DNA of 5,773 nt, taken from NCBI GenBank assembly GCA_002398405.1, contig DGYN01000027.1, positions 1 through 5,773 of the forward strand. The letters are read 5' to 3'. This document shows, piece after piece, positions 1-4,745 of the stretch. The notes beneath the pieces are model-generated. The model was given only the letters and a program-made list of their open reading frames with translations, was not told the origin of the DNA and made no database searches. Position 1 is the stretch's first letter, and each line of letters begins with the position of its first letter. The position numbers were made by a program, and so were the translations under genes. This DNA is from Caulobacteraceae bacterium UBA5005. GTDB lineage: Bacteria; Pseudomonadota; Alphaproteobacteria; Caulobacterales; Caulobacteraceae.

Positions 1-2
1 CC

Positions 3-800
3 CTGGCCGGCGCCGGCCACCGCGCCTCGACCACCACGGCGGCGGAGGCCTTTGCGGGCTTCCAGAGGCGCGAGCCCAGCGCCGCCGGCTTCTCCGCCTG
101 GTCCTCCGGCGGGTGGGCGCCGAGACCCGCCCAAAGCTTCGACCTGCCGGGCGTCAACGACGTCACCGCCCGCGTCGAGCCGATCGAGCCAGCGGGCGCT
201 CAGATCATCGATCCGGTCGACTTCCCCCTTGGCGCCGCCCGCGCCCAGCTGCACGAGACCTATATCGTCGCCCAGACCCGCGACGGCATGATCGTCGTCG
301 ACCAGCACGCCGCCCACGAACGACTGACCTATGAGCGCATGAAGGCGGAGATCGAGCAGGGCGGCGTCGTTCGTCAGACCCTGCTCCTGCCTGAAGTGGT
401 CGAGCTCGACCCCGCCGAGGCCGAACGGGTGGTCGCCAACGCCGACGCCCTGGCCCGCTTCGGCCTGATCATCGAGCCCTTCGGCGCGGGCGCCGTCCTG
501 GTGCGCGAGACCCCCGCCCTGCTCGGCGAGACCAACGCCCAGGGTCTGATCCGAGACATCGCCGACGACCTTTCCGAAAACGGTGAGGCCCTGGCGCTCA
601 AGGAACGGCTCGAGGACATCTGCTCGACCATGGCCTGCCACGGCTCGGTCCGCGCCGGGCGCCGCCTCACCGCCGCCGAGATGAACGCCCTCCTGCGCCA
701 GATGGAAGCGACGCCCCACTCGGGCCAGTGCAACCACGGCCGCCCGACCTATGTGGAGCTCAAGCTCTCCGACATCGAGAAGTTGTTCGGGCGGAGATAA
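3..800 (+). CDS. mutL: DNA mismatch repair protein MutL, C-terminal part (5' end outside window)
   Basis: MutL couples MutS mismatch recognition to strand incision and excision. The frame is open from base 3 to the TAA at 798-800, giving 265 residues of the C-terminal half; the N-terminal GHKL ATPase lies outside the window. The first ~70 visible residues are Ala/Pro/Ser/Gly-rich and look like the flexible linker. The C-terminal dimerisation domain follows. Visible residues 100-111 read DQHAAHERLTYE, which fits the DQHA(X)2E(X)4E metal-binding motif of MutL proteins with nicking activity. ACHGSVRAG (from about 211) and QCNHGRP (from about 242) match the other conserved C-terminal motifs. This therefore looks like the endonuclease type found in bacteria without MutH, unlike E. 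coli MutL. An internal ATG at 288 starts inside the conserved domain and is not the real start. The gene converges on the merR-type gene, with a composite repeat starting 5 nt after its stop. Confidence 0.96.
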   Translation: MAGAGHRASTTTAAEAFAGFQRREPSAAGFSAWSSGGWAPRPAQSFDLPGVNDVTARVEPIEPAGAQIIDPVDFPLGAARAQLHETYIVAQTRDGMIVVDQHAAHERLTYERMKAEIEQGGVVRQTLLLPEVVELDPAEAERVVANADALARFGLIIEPFGAGAVLVRETPALLGETNAQGLIRDIADDLSENGEALALKERLEDICSTMACHGSVRAGRRLTAAEMNALLRQMEATPHSGQCNHGRPTYVELKLSDIEKLFGRR

Positions 801-805
801 GTCCC

Positions 806-982
806 AAATCCTCCCCCGTTGGGGGAGGGGGACCGCGGCGCGTAGCGGCGTGGTGGAGGTGGCCTGTCGGCGGTCTCACCTGTCAGAAGACTGGCCGAGG
901 TAGGATTCACACCGTCTCAGGCGCGGACTAGCCACCTCCACCATGCTTCGCATGGTCCCCCTCCCCCAACGGGGGAGGATTT
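806..982. repeat. Composite inverted repeat, copy 1 (two double-hairpin arms around a spacer)
   Basis: The left arm (806-863) and right arm (931-982) are inverted copies. A 29-nt block at 806-834 is exactly the reverse complement of 954-982, and GGTGGAGGTGGC at 852-863 is the reverse complement of 931-942. Each arm holds two hairpins. H1 is CCTCCCCC, a 3-nt loop, then GGGGGAGG (810-828 on the left; the inverted form is at 960-978 on the right). H2 is 833-853 on the left and CCATGC-ttc-GCATGG at 941-955 on the right. A 67-nt spacer (864-930) separates the arms. The element fills the gap between convergent mutL and the merR-type gene. A second copy lies at 3532-3690. It resembles the short GC-rich intergenic repeats (REP/BIME- or MITE-like) common in bacterial chromosomes; the family is not identified here. 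No clear target-site duplication is visible. Confidence 0.9.
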
Positions 983-983
983 T
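960..983 (+). terminator. Possible terminator hairpin for mutL (right arm of repeat copy 1)
   Basis: Read on the + strand, CCTCCCCC-aac-GGGGGAGG is a perfect 8-bp GC stem with a 3-nt loop, followed by ATTTT. The mirror arm (810-828), read on the - strand, is the same stem followed by ATTT, facing transcripts from the merR-type gene. The T tract is short, so intrinsic termination is plausible but not strong. The pair may serve as a bidirectional transcript end or 3' stabiliser. Confidence 0.4.
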
Positions 984-991
984 CGACCTCG

Positions 992-1426
992 TCACCCAGC
1001 TAACTCCGCGTCCGCAAACGCCCTCATCGCCAGGGCGAAGTATTCCGCCAGCCCCGCCTGCTTGTTGTCGAACTTGGCGCGGAAGTCGGGGTGGTCGAGA
1101 TAGATCTGGCCGAGCCCTGCGAAGCTTTCCGGCTCCGGTTCGCGTCCCCAGCTGATGGCGATCCAGGCATGGTGACGGCGCATGATCGCCTGCACCGCGA
1201 CGCTGTCGACCGGCAGGCCGTCGGTGAGCGCCTTGGCCATGTCGCCCTCGATGCCCTCCCACTTCGCCATCATGGCCTGGAAGTCGGCCTTGCACATCGA
1301 CTTCATCGCCTGTTTGGAAGCGTCGATAGCCGTCTTCATCTGATCGCCGCCGCGATCGATCAGCCAGGCCTCGTATTCCGCCTGTTTCTCTGGCGCGAAG
1401 CCCTTGTAGAGGTCCTTGTCGTCCAT
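992..1426 (-). CDS. Possible internally initiated short product: TipAS-like ligand-binding domain alone
   Basis: Inside the merR-type gene, in frame, the ATG at 1426-1424 (residue 115 of the long protein, MDDKDLYKGF) is preceded by AGGAGA at 1437-1432 with a 5-nt gap, a much better Shine-Dalgarno than the one before the full-length start. Starting here gives 144 residues covering exactly the effector domain and none of the DNA-binding part. In Streptomyces lividans, tipA makes a full-length TipAL and an abundant 144-residue TipAS from an internal in-frame start; this is established for that gene. That the same happens here is an inference. The start also sits right at the boundary between the coiled coil and the ligand domain. 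Whether the short form is made cannot be seen from the DNA. Confidence 0.5.
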   Translation of the reverse strand: MDDKDLYKGFAPEKQAEYEAWLIDRGGDQMKTAIDASKQAMKSMCKADFQAMMAKWEGIEGDMAKALTDGLPVDSVAVQAIMRRHHAWIAISWGREPEPESFAGLGQIYLDHPDFRAKFDNKQAGLAEYFALAMRAFADAELAG

Positions 1427-1768
1427 ATCCGTCTCCTGTTCCAATTCGGCCAGGGTCGCATCGAGGGTCTTGATGAGGCGGCGGTAACGGCTGGCGCGGG
1501 AGGCCAGAACCTCCCTGTGCCGCTTCAATGCCTGCACCCGGTCGAAGCCGGGAGCGTTCAGCACCTCAGCTATGGTTTCCAGGGGGAATTCGAGTTCCCG
1601 ATGGAGGAGGATCTGCTGCAGGCGTAGCAGTTCCTCCCGGCCATAGTAACGATAGCCGTTGGCCCCGACCTCGGCCGGTTTGAGCAGCCCAAGGTCGTCG
1701 TAGTGGTGCAGGGTGCGGACAGAGACGCCCGCCATCCTGGCCACCTGCTTGACCGTGTACCGCTTCAT
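992..1768 (-). CDS. MerR-family transcriptional regulator with TipAS-like ligand-binding domain
   Basis: The protein has 258 residues, close to the 253 of Streptomyces TipAL. Residues 1-70 are the MerR winged helix-turn-helix: YTVKQVARMAGVSVRTLHHYD, then GLLKPAEVGANGYRYY and the second-wing region. A long coiled-coil-like helix spans about 75-113. Residues ~115-258 match the TipAS/antibiotic-recognition type (YKGFAPEKQAEYEAWL, and near the end YLDHPDFRAKFDN and GLAEYFALAMRAF). MerR proteins activate by twisting promoters with long 19-bp spacers; TipA responds to thiopeptides. The only cysteine is C159, so the covalent Cys-thiopeptide link known in TipA may not be conserved and the ligand is unknown. 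An upstream in-frame ATG at 1807 adds 13 non-conserved residues and overlaps a candidate -10, so the ATG at 1768 is preferred. It lies downstream of rsmD on the same strand, 79 nt after its stop, and probably has its own promoter. Confidence 0.88.
   Translation of the reverse strand: MKRYTVKQVARMAGVSVRTLHHYDDLGLLKPAEVGANGYRYYGREELLRLQQILLHRELEFPLETIAEVLNAPGFDRVQALKRHREVLASRASRYRRLIKTLDATLAELEQETDMDDKDLYKGFAPEKQAEYEAWLIDRGGDQMKTAIDASKQAMKSMCKADFQAMMAKWEGIEGDMAKALTDGLPVDSVAVQAIMRRHHAWIAISWGREPEPESFAGLGQIYLDHPDFRAKFDNKQAGLAEYFALAMRAFADAELAG
1432..1437 (-). promoter_or_regulatory. Internal Shine-Dalgarno AGGAGA within the merR-type gene
   Basis: On the - strand AGGAGA is followed by CGGAT and then ATG (1426-1424). 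The match and spacing are near ideal. By contrast, the full-length start at 1768 has only GGGATA immediately upstream. The site encodes Gln-Glu-Thr in the long protein, so part of the match could be codon-driven, but the combination of position, spacing and domain boundary argues for function. Confidence 0.5.
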
Positions 1769-1802
1769 TATCCCGATGATCCCTGGCGTTGATGACGGAC
1801 GC

Positions 1803-1833
1803 TTCATCAGGGCTCACGCCGCGTCAGGGTCAA
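1803..1833 (-). promoter_or_regulatory. Candidate MerR-type promoter with 19-bp spacer upstream of the regulator gene
   Basis: On the - strand TTGACC (1833-1828) is followed by exactly 19 nt and then GATGAA (1808-1803). The -35 is good and the -10 is weak (3 of 6 to TATAAT), as expected for promoters that need a MerR activator to correct the long spacer. A short imperfect dyad, TGACGC-g-GCGTGA, lies inside the spacer, where MerR dimers bind. This would fit autoregulation. Transcription would then start near 1796, downstream of the alternative ATG at 1807, supporting the start at 1768. The prediction rests on a single sequence. Confidence 0.35.
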
Positions 1834-1847
1834 GCGGGGAAAACCGT

Positions 1848-2423
1848 TTAGCTGGCCGCGGGTGAGTAGCTCAGGAAGTGGACGCGCGCGGCGCCCCAGT
1901 CGCGGGCGTCTAGGACGTCGAATTCCGGCACGGCGGGTGCGGCCTCGTCCCGACCCTTTTCCAGCACCACCAGCGCGCCGGGCGCGAGCCAGCCGCCGCC
2001 CGCCAGGCCCGCGAGCGCCGCCTCCCCCAAGCCCTTGCCATAGGGGGGATCGAGGAAGGCGAGGGTGAAGGGCTGGCCATCCGCGCCCGGCTTGACCCCC
2101 AGGTCGGTGGCGTCGCGGCGGTGGATGCGGGTCGCCCCAAAATAGCCCAGGGCCTCGACGTTGTCGTGGATGGCGCCGCGGGCGTCCGGATCGGTCTCGA
2201 CGAACAGACAGAAGGCGGCGCCCCGCGACAGGGCCTCCAGGCCCAGGGCGCCCGACCCCGCGAACAGGTCGATGACCCGCGCGCCCTTGAGCTCGGGGGC
2301 GAAGGCGGCGTGCTCCAGCACATTGAACAGGGCCTGGCGTACGCGGTCGGCGGTCGGCCGCGTGCCGGCGCCCGAAGGCGCGACGATGGTCCGGCCGCGA
2401 TGGGCGCCTGAGATGATCCGCAA
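1848..2423 (-). CDS. rsmD: 16S rRNA (guanine966-N2)-methyltransferase RsmD
   Basis: RsmD transfers a methyl group from S-adenosylmethionine to N2 of G966 in 16S rRNA, acting on the assembling 30S subunit. The 191-residue protein has the expected length and motif order: N-terminal RIISGAHRGR, then RPTADRVRQALFNVL, SAM-binding motif I DLFAGSGALGLEALSRGA (about 52-69), the acidic motif II FVETD, and catalytic motif IV DPPYGKG (about 124-130). The start is a TTG at 2423-2421; no in-frame ATG lies between it and the upstream region, and a purine-rich leader (GGAGGGAAAGGGGAAAGG, 2444-2427) precedes it. It is divergent from the CAAX-protease gene and upstream of the merR-type gene on the same strand. 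No promoter was confidently recognised in the 77-nt divergent gap. Confidence 0.95.
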   Translation of the reverse strand: MRIISGAHRGRTIVAPSGAGTRPTADRVRQALFNVLEHAAFAPELKGARVIDLFAGSGALGLEALSRGAAFCLFVETDPDARGAIHDNVEALGYFGATRIHRRDATDLGVKPGADGQPFTLAFLDPPYGKGLGEAALAGLAGGGWLAPGALVVLEKGRDEAAPAVPEFDVLDARDWGAARVHFLSYSPAAS

Positions 2424-2500
2424 CTGCCTTTCCCCTTTCCCTCCAACGCGGCTTAGCGGATGAAGGGGCCTTGGGTACAGCGTTGAGGGGCTTGTTGGGG

Positions 2501-3517
2501 ATGAGCGGGCGGATCGCGGCGGCGTGGCGGGCGATGGATCTTCGCCATTCGCGCCTCTTCGTCGACATCAGACCGTCGGAGCCCACAGCCAAGGGCCGCA
2601 TCGTCACGGGCCTGTGGATTTTCCTCGCGGCCCTGGTCGGCGCCGTCGCCGGAGCCATCATGGCCTTCGTGGTCGCGCTGATCTTCGCCCTCGGGGCCCT
2701 CATCGCCCTCCAGGGACAGGGCGAGGTCTTCAGCCAGGCCCTCAGCGACATCCAAACGGGCAAGATGCCCGACAGCCTGGCCGGCAACCTGACGATCACG
2801 GCCTTGCTGGCGGGGGTCAACGCCGTCGCCATGTTCGCCCTGGTGGCCCTGGCCTGCGTGATGCGGCGTCACAGTATCGCCAAGACCTTCACCACAGCCC
2901 GCCGCTTCCGCTGGAACCAGCTGGCGCTCGGCATGGTCCTCTACGGCGGGGTGCTGGGGCTTCTTCTGGTCGGCGAAGTCCTGCTGGGCGGCCTGACGCC
3001 GAAATGGCCGGTGCTGGCCCTGACCGACTCGGTCGCCGAAATCGTGCTCTTCGCCGTGGCCACGGTGGTTCTGCTGATCATCGCCGCCGGCGCGGAGGAG
3101 CTGTTGTTCCGCGGCTGGTTGCTGCGCGAGACCTCGGCCATCGGGCGCAACATCCCGGTGCTGGTGCTGGTCAACGCCGTCTTGTTTTCAGCCATCCACC
3201 TGGACCCGGACCTCAACGCCTTCATCGGCCGCACCATGATGGGGGTTGTCTTCTGCTACATGGCCCTGCGGTTCGGAGGCATCGAGTTCGCCACCGGGGC
3301 CCACGCGGCGAACAACATCCTTTTGACGATCTTCGTCGAGCCCCTGAGCTTCACCCCGCCACCGCCCAAGCCCTTCGATGCGAACTCTCTCCTCGAGAGC
3401 CTGCTCGTCCTCGTCATCGGCGTTGGGGTGGTCGAGGCCGTCTTCCGGATCGCAGCCCTGCGCCGCCTCGCTGGCGAGGAGGCGGACAAACCCGCCATGG
3501 ACGAGGTGTTCCGCTAA
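2501..3517 (+). CDS. CPBP (CAAX/Abi-type) intramembrane metalloprotease family protein
   Basis: This is a polytopic inner-membrane protein of 338 residues from ATG 2501. Hydrophobic segments lie at about 34-70 (probably two helices), 98-120, 141-165, 179-197, 218-230, 244-258, 269-280 and 299-315, so roughly eight or nine membrane spans. The protease core motifs are all present in order: EELLFR (E199, E200, R204), FSAIH (F229, H233) and HAANN (H268, N272). These are the residues of the Rce1/CPBP glutamate-type intramembrane protease family, so the protein should be catalytically competent. Bacterial substrates are mostly unknown; members have been linked to bacteriocin immunity, signal processing and protein sorting, and none of these can be assigned here. 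ATG 2501 has GAGGGG at 2485-2490. A TTG at 2471 and an ATG at 2534 (MDLRHSR) are the alternatives. The next gene is convergent, with repeat copy 2 between. Confidence 0.9.
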   Translation: MSGRIAAAWRAMDLRHSRLFVDIRPSEPTAKGRIVTGLWIFLAALVGAVAGAIMAFVVALIFALGALIALQGQGEVFSQALSDIQTGKMPDSLAGNLTITALLAGVNAVAMFALVALACVMRRHSIAKTFTTARRFRWNQLALGMVLYGGVLGLLLVGEVLLGGLTPKWPVLALTDSVAEIVLFAVATVVLLIIAAGAEELLFRGWLLRETSAIGRNIPVLVLVNAVLFSAIHLDPDLNAFIGRTMMGVVFCYMALRFGGIEFATGAHAANNILLTIFVEPLSFTPPPPKPFDANSLLESLLVLVIGVGVVEAVFRIAALRRLAGEEADKPAMDEVFR

Positions 3518-3531
3518 GGGGTGATCGTTCC

Positions 3532-3690
3532 AAATCCTTCCCCGCAGGGGGAGGGGGACCATCGAAGATGGTGGAGGGGGTTCTCCGCGCCTGAGGCGGT
3601 TGAATTCGTATAACAACGTCGGACCGACGAGCTTGACTTAGGACCCCCTCCACCGCTTCGCGGTCCCCCTCCCCCTACGGGTGAGGATTT
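3532..3690. repeat. Composite inverted repeat, copy 2
   Basis: The left arm (3532-3581) and right arm (3641-3690) are inverted copies: 26 of 29 positions agree in the H1 block, and GGTGGAGGGGG agrees exactly. H1 hairpins are CCTTCCCC-gca-GGGGGAGG (3536-3554) and, on the right, CCTCCCCC-tac-GGGTGAGG (3668-3686, one mismatch). H2 hairpins are CCATC-gaa-GATGG (3559-3571) and CCGC-ttc-GCGG (3653-3663). The spacer, about 60 nt, shares TCCGCGCCTGAG (3584-3595) plus flanking CGGT and TGAAT with the reverse complement of the copy 1 spacer (927-905). The two copies are therefore the same composite element in opposite orientations. It occupies the gap between the convergent CAAX-protease and ferredoxin genes. 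Confidence 0.9.
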
Positions 3691-3691
3691 T
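3668..3691 (+). terminator. Possible terminator hairpin for the CAAX-protease gene (right arm of repeat copy 2)
   Basis: CCTCCCCC-tac-GGGTGAGG, with a single internal mismatch, is followed by ATTTT on the + strand. The mirrored left arm (3536-3554), read on the - strand, gives a stem followed by ATTTGG and faces the ferredoxin transcript. The T tract is short, so termination strength is uncertain. Confidence 0.35.
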
Positions 3692-3714
3692 GAGGCCCCC
3701 GGGGCCCTCCGCCC

Positions 3715-4035
3715 TTAGTGCTGGCTTTCCGGCATGTGGACGGTCAGGCCGTCCAGGTCGTCGGTGACGCGGATCTGGCAGGATAGCCGGCTGTTAGGCT
3801 GCACATTGTCGGCGAAGTCGAGCATCGATTCCTCCATGGCCGAGGCCTCGCCGGTGGAAGCGCGCCATTCCTCGTCGACATAGACATGACAGGTCGCGCA
3901 GGCGCAGGCGCCGCCGCAGTCGGCGTCGATACCGGGGACATTGTTCTTGATGGCGCCCTCCATGACAGAGAGGCCCTTCTTGACCTCCGTCACATGCGGG
4001 GTCCCGTCGTGCTCGATGTAGATGATCTTCGGCAT
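3715..4035 (-). CDS. [2Fe-2S] ferredoxin, adrenodoxin/ISC type
   Basis: This is a small soluble electron carrier of 106 residues. The N-terminus PKIIYIEHDGTPHVTEV is the usual beta-grasp opening, and the cluster ligands follow the adrenodoxin pattern: DADCGGACACATCHVYV gives C-x5-C-x2-C, and the fourth cysteine is in RLSCQI. The acidic stretch EESMLDFADNVQ is the helix that contacts reductases and partners in this family. Such ferredoxins deliver electrons for Fe-S cluster assembly (Isc Fdx) or to P450s and other oxygenases; no isc genes or P450 are in view, so the partner is not settled. The start at 4035 is chosen over an in-frame start at 4092 because the MPKI start matches the family and has AAGG 7 nt upstream; the extra 19 residues are Pro/Arg-rich and non-conserved. 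It is divergent from the toxin-antitoxin pair. Confidence 0.93.
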   Translation of the reverse strand: MPKIIYIEHDGTPHVTEVKKGLSVMEGAIKNNVPGIDADCGGACACATCHVYVDEEWRASTGEASAMEESMLDFADNVQPNSRLSCQIRVTDDLDGLTVHMPESQH

Positions 4036-4102
4036 GGCGGGCCTTATCGGGAAAGGCGGGCGTTCGCGCAAGGGGGCCGCCGACGCTGCCATATACCAGT
4101 TA

Positions 4103-4131
4103 TTGATGCTGGCCTAATTTTACGGCATAAT
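4103..4131 (+). promoter_or_regulatory. Sigma-70-like promoter of the toxin-antitoxin operon
   Basis: TTGATG (4103-4108) is followed by 17 nt and then CATAAT (4126-4131): 4 of 6 and 5 of 6 matches to consensus at ideal spacing, in an AT-rich patch unusual for this window. The expected start of transcription, about 7 nt after the -10, falls at 4138-4139, on the ATG of the antitoxin. CCAG-N9-CTGG (4096-4099 and 4109-4112) brackets the -35 and could be part of an operator for the antitoxin or the complex, but four-base arms are weak evidence. Confidence 0.6.
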
Positions 4132-4138
4132 CCGCTGT

Positions 4139-4387
4139 ATGGCAGAGATGAAAAAGGTCACCGCTTTCCTTCCCGCGGAGCTTCTGGCGAGCTGCCAGGA
4201 CTTCACGGGCGCGGGCGTCACGGAAACGCTAAAGCTGGCCCTGGAGCAGATGGCGCGAAAACGGGCCTATGAGGGTCTGAAAGCGCTTCGCGGGAAGGTG
4301 CATTTCGAGCCCGGCTTCCTGGAGGAATCCCGGCGCGATAAGGTCTATGAAGAATACAGAGGCGGACCGATTGATCGCCGCCGATAG
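4139..4387 (+). CDS. VapB-like antitoxin of a type II toxin-antitoxin pair
   Basis: This 82-residue protein sits immediately upstream of a PIN-domain toxin. The N-terminus KKVTAFLPAELL reads as one beta strand then a helix, followed by GAGVTETLKLALEQMARKRA, the second helix of a ribbon-helix-helix-like fold; this is the usual DNA-binding dimer that represses its own promoter. GLKALRGKVHF is typical of VapB-type antitoxins. The charged tail FLEESRRDKVYEEYRGGP is the expected toxin-binding segment that blocks the PIN active site. The start could be ATG 4139 (MAEMKKV) or ATG 4148 (MKKV). Neither has a convincing Shine-Dalgarno, and the promoter position favours leaderless translation from 4139. 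The 3' end overlaps the toxin gene by 41 nt as annotated, so the two are translationally coupled. Family assignment is from pattern and context. Confidence 0.82.
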   Translation: MAEMKKVTAFLPAELLASCQDFTGAGVTETLKLALEQMARKRAYEGLKALRGKVHFEPGFLEESRRDKVYEEYRGGPIDRRR

Positions 4388-4745
4388 CAGCACCCTTGTC
4401 GCTTACCTAATGGGAGAGGCTGGCAGCGACATTGCCCTGGTCGAGTCCGCCATCGATGAGCAACGGCTTGTGCTGCCGCCCGTGGTCGTGACGGAATTGC
4501 TGTCAAATCCGCATCCAACAGCGGCTCGCCTGCCATTGCTGAACGCGATCCAAATCCTCGCCGTTGCCCCCGGTTATTGGGAGCGAGCAGGAGACAACCG
4601 CCGGCTCCTGCTGGCCAAACGGCTACGCGCCAGCACCACAGACGCGCTTATCGCCCAATCCTGCATCGACGCGGACATCCCGCTGATCACCCGCGATACG
4701 GACTTCCGCCACTTCGCCGCCCACTGCGGTCTGAAGCTCGCCTAG
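4347..4745 (+). CDS. PIN-domain ribonuclease toxin, VapC-like
   Basis: VapC toxins are Mg2+-dependent endoribonucleases that cut tRNA or rRNA when free of antitoxin. The 132-residue protein carries the PIN acidic residues in order: D13 in AADSSTLVAYL, E50 in VVVTELLS, D99 in ASTTDALIA, and D117/D119 in ITRDTDFRHF. The active site therefore looks intact. ATG 4347 lies within the antitoxin frame (41-nt overlap) with only AAGG close upstream. A TTG at 4371 (giving MIAADSSTL) is a serious alternative: it has AGAGG 8 nt upstream, begins as close to the first Asp as typical VapC proteins do, and reduces the overlap to 17 nt. Neighbouring genes also use TTG starts. The base composition seems slightly less GC-rich than the flanking housekeeping genes, compatible with acquisition. 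The stop TAG (4743-4745) overlaps the stop of the convergent Sel1 gene. Confidence 0.88.
   Translation: MKNTEADRLIAADSSTLVAYLMGEAGSDIALVESAIDEQRLVLPPVVVTELLSNPHPTAARLPLLNAIQILAVAPGYWERAGDNRRLLLAKRLRASTTDALIAQSCIDADIPLITRDTDFRHFAAHCGLKLA

Noticed and set aside
374..733. 119-residue - strand open frame opposite mutL
   Set aside because: It is Arg/Ser/Ala-rich antisense to the conserved MutL endonuclease domain, with no motif.
806..982. CRISPR-like or insertion-sequence interpretation of the intergenic repeat
   Set aside because: The arms are inverted, there are only two per copy, there are no regularly spaced direct repeats or cas genes, and no transposase or target duplication is visible.
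1091..1627. 178-residue + strand open frame opposite the merR-type gene
   Set aside because: It is antisense to a clear MerR/TipAS coding sequence, has no recognisable domain or ribosome site, and long antisense frames are expected at this GC content.
2460..2486. Short upstream frame (ATG AAG GGG ... TGA, 8 codons) before the CAAX-protease gene
   Set aside because: There is no good ribosome site or leader-peptide/attenuator structure, and it is too short to support from sequence alone.
1807..2832. 341-residue - strand open frame spanning rsmD and the CAAX-protease start
   Set aside because: It overlaps two real genes in other frames, and its Arg/Pro/Gly-rich composition is typical of a GC-rich shadow.
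4036..4138. Divergent promoter for the ferredoxin gene (TATATG or TAAAAT as -10 on the - strand)
   Set aside because: No acceptable -35 lies at 16-18 nt, so it is not supported enough to list.
4088..4143. Extended operator dyad (CCATATACCAG versus CTGTATGG) around the toxin-antitoxin promoter
   Set aside because: Pairing needs gaps on one side, so only the short CCAG-N9-CTGG is noted as a weak candidate.
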